Of a stretch of 8,708 nucleotides of DNA, positions 4,417 to 8,708 are shown piece by piece. This DNA comes from an uncultured Eubacteriales bacterium. GTDB lineage: Bacteria; Bacillota; Clostridia; Christensenellales; UBA1242. The notes under the pieces were generated by a model that worked only from the letters and a program-made list of their open reading frames with translations, was not told the origin of the DNA and made no database searches. Within the stretch, counting starts at the first letter, position 1, and each line of letters begins with the position of its first letter. The position numbers and the translations under genes are program-made. The DNA is taken from assembly GCA_902796285.1 (NCBI GenBank), contig CADBOH010000052.1, forward strand, positions 1-8,708. The letters are read 5' to 3'.

Positions 4417-7400
4417 ATGAATAAATCAAAGACTAAGAATAAAAGCTTATTAAAAACATTTGCAGCAGGGTTTGCACTTATTTTGTCAACTGCATTTTTC
4501 CCAGCAAGTGCAGTAGCTTTTGCTGCTGACTTTAATGGCGAAACAGAAGTCAACAACAATACAAACAGAATTGAGGTTGGACAAGCTGGCCAAAGCACAA
4601 AAACCAAGGTTAAGAAAGGCGAACTTGTCACTATTCCTGTTGGGGAATATCATGGAGTAACATCTGGTAAAATTGGCGTTATTGGCAATTCAAGTATCAC
4701 GATAATGTACAAAACTACTGGCGAGGTTGTTGATGTTATTGCTGGCAAGACTGATGCAGAGGTTGAAGACCTTAATTTTGTTGCTGACAAAGTTGGAACT
4801 TATGTAGTTACTTACAAAGTTGTTGATGGCGGAAAAGAATACACATATGACATGGTTGTTGTTGCAACTGCAAGTGATGCAACTTTTGAATTCACAACAA
4901 ATGATGAAAACGTTTTGCCAACCGTTTACGATACAAAGATTGCTGATGCAAAAGATATTGTTTTGCCACTTCCACTTGTTAATGATGAAAATGGTGACAC
5001 AATTGTTGATGGACAATTCAAGTATTATACAACTGACAAGACTGGTGCTGGTGTAACAGAAGACCAATATGTTTATGTTAGCGTAACAAACGGCAGTGAG
5101 GCTATCACAGTTAAAACTGGTGATGACAAACTATATATTGATGGACAAGAACTCACAGATGATGCTGAAACTTTGGATGGACAAGAATTTAAAGTTACTT
5201 ATGCTTACTATGAAGTAAGAGATGGCAGAGGAGTTTACGTTACATCAACAAGCAAAACTTTCACTGTAAGAGATGGTTATTACTATAAAGATAGCACAAA
5301 GAGTGATGCAAAGAGAGGACTTGATCTTGAAGCAACATGGGCAACATCTATTCCAGATAGTGCTGTTGTTGGAGTTGCAAAGACTTTACCTGCAATTAAC
5401 GCAAAAACAAGTGCAGAAAATTCTCCTGCAAGTGAAACTGTAAACGTTTACTACACAATCCAAGTATTAAAGATGGATGGTGACGGAAAATATACTATCG
5501 ATGTTACAGATGACACGTTGACTGATGGAAATGTTTTCAAAGCAGTAGAAGAAGGCTCATATAAATTTGTTTACACAATTTCAGATTTCTATGGCAATCA
5601 TCCAAACACAACAAGATCATTTACAATTGATAAAGTAAAAGATACACAAGCAGCAAAAGTTTATATGTATGATGCAGGTGACTATGAAGTTGTAGACAAT
5701 GTTTACACAACTGCTGAAAAGAAACTTAAAACTCAAACTGTTACACGCAACGTTGTTGTTTACGCTATTGCGGGAACTGACAATATGGTTGCAAACGAAG
5801 ATGTTACTGTTAGAAGAGAAGTAAGAGATGCTAGCTCAATCAAGAGATTTGTAATTGGCGTTGCTGATTACCAAAAGGCATATAATGAATATAACTTGAT
5901 TTTTGCACCTTCAAAGGCAGACGAGGATTCAGTTTACAAGCAAATCGTAAATGATAACTATGAAATCTTCAAACAAATGACAATTGCTGGTGAAGATACA
6001 ACTGATGAAGAAGCTATTCGTGATTGGCTCCTTGCACACAAATATTTAATCGTTACAACATCATACAATAAAGATGTTGATGGACAAGATATTGTTGCTG
6101 ATGCTACTGGCACTGCCGATGAAATCAAAACTGCTGATATCGAAGCTATGATCGAAGAAGGTTATGCATATATTCCAGCAGAAACAACAAATAAAAATTA
6201 TGTATTCACTGAGCAAACATACAATGTTTACTACTTTGCAAGTGATAACAACAATGCTGAAAATTCTGTTTATTACAGCATTAAGTTGACAGGTGACTTT
6301 ACTGATAGTTCTGTTCCAACACTCACATTTGCAACAGATCTTCAAAATGTTTATCTTCCAGATGAAACTGTAACATTTAATGTAGCAACCGCTACTGATA
6401 CTGTTGATACAGCAGCAAGACTTGATGTTGTTACTGCTTACAGATTCCTTGCAGAAGATAAGGCAACAGCAGTTGCTTCTACAACAACAGACAAAACACT
6501 TAGATACGTTATCGCGGGCCAAGTTGCCGCAAAAGATACAAACAAGTGGTATGTTACTGAGCAAGATGCAAATGGCCTTGTTGAATCTGAAGGCTGGTAT
6601 GTTGATGGAACAAAAACATCATACTCAATTAACCTTGCAAATGCCCCAGCAAATGCAAAATATGTTGAAGTTTTATGCTATGCAGTTGATGACTACGGCA
6701 ATGTAGGATTCTTTAACAAGATTATTCAAATTGCAGATGCAACCGATGGAGATATGCCTGTTCTTTATAGAGTAGTTAATGCTCCGGATACGCATGCACA
6801 TATTGAAGCTCCAAACACAATTGTACTTCCAACATTGCAATACAAAGACTCAAAAGCTGAGTATATGCATGCAGATGTAACTGTTTATAAACTTGCTGCC
6901 GATGGCACAAGAAAAGTTATGCAAAACAGCGGAATGAGAACAAGTTATGACACAATTAGAGGAGTATTTACTGTTGATGCTGGTCAATTTAACGCTTCAA
7001 CTGAAGGGACATACCAAGTTGTAGTTACAGTTGTTGACTCTGGTAACCATAGCGTAACAACTTACTTTAACTACACAGTAGTTGGCGGAGTTATTGTTGA
7101 AGATCCTGAAATTGAAAACGTAACTTCTGAAAGCAAAAACTTGGCTGTTGATGAAAGCTTATATCTTGTTCCACCTACAGTATCTGTTACAAAATCAGAT
7201 AGCTATGGATATGTTGGACTTGACGCAGAAGATGATTCAAACACAGCAACATACTATACAACAACTGTTGTTTCTGCTTCAACAAGTGATTACGAACTTG
7301 ATCAATACTACTTTACACCAAAAGCAAAGGGAACATACAAACTTCAATATAATGTATTCTTAATTAGATATGCAACAGAAGCATTGAATAATGGCACAGT

Positions 7401-8475
7401 TAAATTTGTTGATGGCAAGTTGGTTTATGTTGATGGAACTGATGAGTACTTTGTTTACTATGAAAAGAACAGCGAAGGCAACTATGAATTACACTTCAAC
7501 ACTGATCCATATTTAAGTGGAGCTGCTACTGAACTTGAAGATAGCAAGAAAGCCGATGCAGAAGTAGTTGTTAAAGGATTTGTTCTTAAGAGCAATGTTC
7601 AAACAGTTACAGTTGATTCAGTTGTAATCAAATCACTCACTGTTGGTGATGCATATCAAAAAACTCAATACACAACAACTGGTGAAAAACTTGAAATCGT
7701 TAAACCAGAAGTTGTTGTTTCTGGAAAGGGCGGGGTTAACCTTGCTGACTCAAAAGTTACTATTACAGTTACATCAGGTTCTACAACAAGAACTCTTGCA
7801 ACAATCACTTTTGATAAGTGGGAAGAACTTGTTGCAAGCAATAGCGACTTTGAAGTTGTTGGCAATAAGATTAACTTAAAACTTGATAGAAACGGAAGAT
7901 ATACAATCAAATATTCAATTCAAGCACAAGATGAAGTTGGACAAAACGTTGGTGACGCAAAAACACTTGAATATACAATTTCAAACGGTGACGTTGTTGG
8001 CCCAGAAATCACTTTTGAAGATAACTTTGTAAATGCAAAATATGCTTTGGGTGATGAACTTGTTCTTAATATGGCAGGTCTTACAGTTTCTGATAAGGTT
8101 ACAACAGATACTGACACATTGCTTTCAACTATGACTGTTAAACTTACCAATGAGGATACAGACCAATCTTGGACTCTTGAAAATACTGCTGAGGATGGAA
8201 AATATTCTTACGAGCACACACTTAACGTAGCTGGTGATTATACTCTTACAATTACAATTAGAGACGAAGCCGGCAACAAGACAGAAAAATCTATTTCGTT
8301 TACTGTTGCAACAGAAAGCTCAAAAGCAGTAGATGCAAAAGAGGTTCTTGGTGGAGTTCTTATTGGAGTTTCAGTTGCTATTCTTGTTGGCGTAGTTGCA
8401 TACTTTGTTGTTTCAAAGGTTAAACTCGACAAAAAAGAAAAGAGATATTCTGAAAACAAAAAAGATAAAAAATAA
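4417..8475 (+). CDS. Giant secreted, membrane-anchored surface protein with Ig-like repeats
   Basis: 1352 residues. A Sec signal peptide comes first: Lys-rich start, hydrophobic core about 12-28, and an AFA-A cleavage site near 36/37. The ectodomain is Asp/Thr/Val-rich and made of beta-sandwich units whose ends repeat G-x-Y-x-(V/L)-x-Y/T-x-(V/I)-x-D, often followed by GN: GTYVVTYKVVD (127-137), GSYKFVYTISDFYGN (380-394), EVLCYAVDDYGN (751-762), GTYQVVVTVVDSGN (864-877), KGTYKLQYNV (971-980), GRYTIKYSIQAQD (1160-1172) and GDYTLTITIRDEAGN (1273-1287). These resemble bacterial Ig-like or cadherin-like units of adhesins; the exact family is not assignable by eye. A helical acidic stretch (about 480-590) and a segment around 984-1053 interrupt the pattern. 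It ends in one membrane helix (1311-1333) and a 19-residue Lys-rich tail, with no LPxTG, so it is membrane-held rather than sortase-linked. There is only one Cys (754). tuf-like codon choice suggests abundance. Adhesin, S-layer-like or structural roles are inferred. Confidence 0.9.
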   Translation: MNKSKTKNKSLLKTFAAGFALILSTAFFPASAVAFAADFNGETEVNNNTNRIEVGQAGQSTKTKVKKGELVTIPVGEYHGVTSGKIGVIGNSSITIMYKTTGEVVDVIAGKTDAEVEDLNFVADKVGTYVVTYKVVDGGKEYTYDMVVVATASDATFEFTTNDENVLPTVYDTKIADAKDIVLPLPLVNDENGDTIVDGQFKYYTTDKTGAGVTEDQYVYVSVTNGSEAITVKTGDDKLYIDGQELTDDAETLDGQEFKVTYAYYEVRDGRGVYVTSTSKTFTVRDGYYYKDSTKSDAKRGLDLEATWATSIPDSAVVGVAKTLPAINAKTSAENSPASETVNVYYTIQVLKMDGDGKYTIDVTDDTLTDGNVFKAVEEGSYKFVYTISDFYGNHPNTTRSFTIDKVKDTQAAKVYMYDAGDYEVVDNVYTTAEKKLKTQTVTRNVVVYAIAGTDNMVANEDVTVRREVRDASSIKRFVIGVADYQKAYNEYNLIFAPSKADEDSVYKQIVNDNYEIFKQMTIAGEDTTDEEAIRDWLLAHKYLIVTTSYNKDVDGQDIVADATGTADEIKTADIEAMIEEGYAYIPAETTNKNYVFTEQTYNVYYFASDNNNAENSVYYSIKLTGDFTDSSVPTLTFATDLQNVYLPDETVTFNVATATDTVDTAARLDVVTAYRFLAEDKATAVASTTTDKTLRYVIAGQVAAKDTNKWYVTEQDANGLVESEGWYVDGTKTSYSINLANAPANAKYVEVLCYAVDDYGNVGFFNKIIQIADATDGDMPVLYRVVNAPDTHAHIEAPNTIVLPTLQYKDSKAEYMHADVTVYKLAADGTRKVMQNSGMRTSYDTIRGVFTVDAGQFNASTEGTYQVVVTVVDSGNHSVTTYFNYTVVGGVIVEDPEIENVTSESKNLAVDESLYLVPPTVSVTKSDSYGYVGLDAEDDSNTATYYTTTVVSASTSDYELDQYYFTPKAKGTYKLQYNVFLIRYATEALNNGTVKFVDGKLVYVDGTDEYFVYYEKNSEGNYELHFNTDPYLSGAATELEDSKKADAEVVVKGFVLKSNVQTVTVDSVVIKSLTVGDAYQKTQYTTTGEKLEIVKPEVVVSGKGGVNLADSKVTITVTSGSTTRTLATITFDKWEELVASNSDFEVVGNKINLKLDRNGRYTIKYSIQAQDEVGQNVGDAKTLEYTISNGDVVGPEITFEDNFVNAKYALGDELVLNMAGLTVSDKVTTDTDTLLSTMTVKLTNEDTDQSWTLENTAEDGKYSYEHTLNVAGDYTLTITIRDEAGNKTEKSISFTVATESSKAVDAKEVLGGVLIGVSVAILVGVVAYFVVSKVKLDKKEKRYSENKKDKK

Positions 8476-8506
8476 AAAAAGCGAGGATTAATTCCTCGTT
8501 TTTTTA
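8475..8506. terminator. Bidirectional terminator between the surface protein gene and the right-edge small gene
   Basis: CGAGGA (8482-8487) pairs with TCCTCG (8493-8498) around a TTAAT loop, with seven A before and seven T after (8499-8505). It begins at the surface-protein stop and lies 2 bases beyond the stop of the converging 56-codon gene, so it can serve both strands. Confidence 0.9.
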
Positions 8507-8508
8507 TC

Positions 8509-8679
8509 TTAGTACATTGATGAACCATCACCCCAAGTTGGATAATTTGGTTCTTTTTCTTCAAGTTTTTCAACTTTTACGGCTCTTTGCTTTTCAACTT
8601 GTGCAATTGCTTTTTTAAGTGCCTCTAATTCTTCATCTGTCATATCTTTTACAACATCTACAAAATCTTTTGCTTTCAT
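8509..8679 (-). CDS. Small acidic/basic helical protein of unknown function, 56 residues
   Basis: The minus-strand frame runs from ATG (8677-8679) to TAA (8509-8511), 56 codons, below common gene-finder cut-offs. The start is chosen from a perfect AGGAGG (8687-8692) 7 bases upstream, although the frame stays open to the window edge. The N-terminal two thirds (MKAKDFVDVVKDMTDEELEA at 1-20, then Lys/Glu/Gln-rich to about 43) should form one long charged amphipathic helix. The end is a short Pro/Trp/Gly tail, PNYPTWGDGSSMY (44-56). There is no Cys, no signal peptide and no membrane segment, so it is probably cytosolic. A good terminator lies directly downstream. A stop (TAG 8691-8693) in another frame overlaps the ribosome site and could be the end of an upstream gene in the same operon. 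I do not recognise the family. Confidence 0.72.
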   Translation of the reverse strand: MKAKDFVDVVKDMTDEELEALKKAIAQVEKQRAVKVEKLEEKEPNYPTWGDGSSMY

Positions 8680-8708
8680 CTTTCTTCCTCCTATTCTGCA
8701 ATCATTAT

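Noticed and set aside
6061..6564. Minus-strand frame of 167 codons inside the surface protein gene
   Set aside because: Cys/Ile/Asn-rich translation typical of the antisense of GTT/ACA/GCA-rich coding DNA; there is no plausible start context.
8340..8475. LPxTG-type sortase signal at the end of the surface protein
   Set aside because: No LPxTG-like motif precedes the hydrophobic helix, and the charged tail after it is 19 residues, longer than is typical for sortase substrates.
4417..8475. Tandem DNA repeats or phase-variable tract in the surface gene
   Set aside because: Only short recurring words such as GATGGACAA are visible, explained by repeated Asp-Gly-Gln codons; there is no long direct repeat or homopolymer tract in the coding frame.
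8238..8573. Minus-strand frame of 111 codons across the terminator at 8475-8506
   Set aside because: It runs through a strong hairpin and opposite the surface protein. The real minus-strand gene here is the 56-codon one in another frame.
1..8708. tRNA, rRNA, CRISPR array or insertion sequence
   Set aside because: No cloverleaf with a TTCRA arm, no regularly spaced repeats, and no transposase frame or terminal inverted repeats were seen on either strand.

Overview
The window is AT-rich bacterial DNA that looks like the chromosome of a low-GC, Gram-positive-type organism (Bacillota, probably a clostridial or related uncultured lineage). The reasons are a SepF division gene next to lspA and an rluD-type gene, strong AGGAGG-like ribosome sites 5-8 bases from most starts, a TTG start, and a pair of short bacterial PH-domain proteins of a kind I associate with Clostridia. 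TGA ends lspA, so a Mycoplasma-type code is not in use. I cannot name a genus.

Layout. Positions 1-264 hold the 3' end of tuf (EF-Tu) with its own terminator. It converges on a minus-strand rdgB-type nucleotide-cleaning gene (336-926), which has a second terminator. Divergent promoters at 950-1020 separate rdgB from a tight plus-strand operon, sepF - lspA - RluD-type pseudouridine synthase (1041-2914). The genes of this operon overlap by 11 and 17 bases, and a shared bidirectional terminator follows. Three minus-strand genes come next. Two are tandem paralogues of a roughly 128-residue bacterial PH-domain protein (2942-3325 and 3443-3829), whose promoters also look duplicated. The third is a 62-residue peptide with 10 Cys and 15 Gly (3937-4125). 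A 291-base gap (4126-4416) carries a good sigma-A-type promoter for the dominant feature, a 1352-residue secreted, membrane-anchored surface protein built of Ig-like beta-sandwich repeats (4417-8475). After its terminator, the window ends with a 56-codon minus-strand gene (8509-8679).

How they fit. tuf, rdgB, sepF, lspA and the rluD-type gene are housekeeping: translation, dNTP clean-up, Z-ring anchoring, lipoprotein maturation and 23S rRNA modification. The second half is accessory-looking and envelope-oriented: a hydrophobic Cys/Gly-rich small protein lies divergent from a giant repeat surface protein whose codon choice by eye resembles that of tuf, which suggests high expression. The best candidates for something undescribed are the surface protein with its two inserted segments, the Cys-rich peptide beside it, and the short gene at the right edge.
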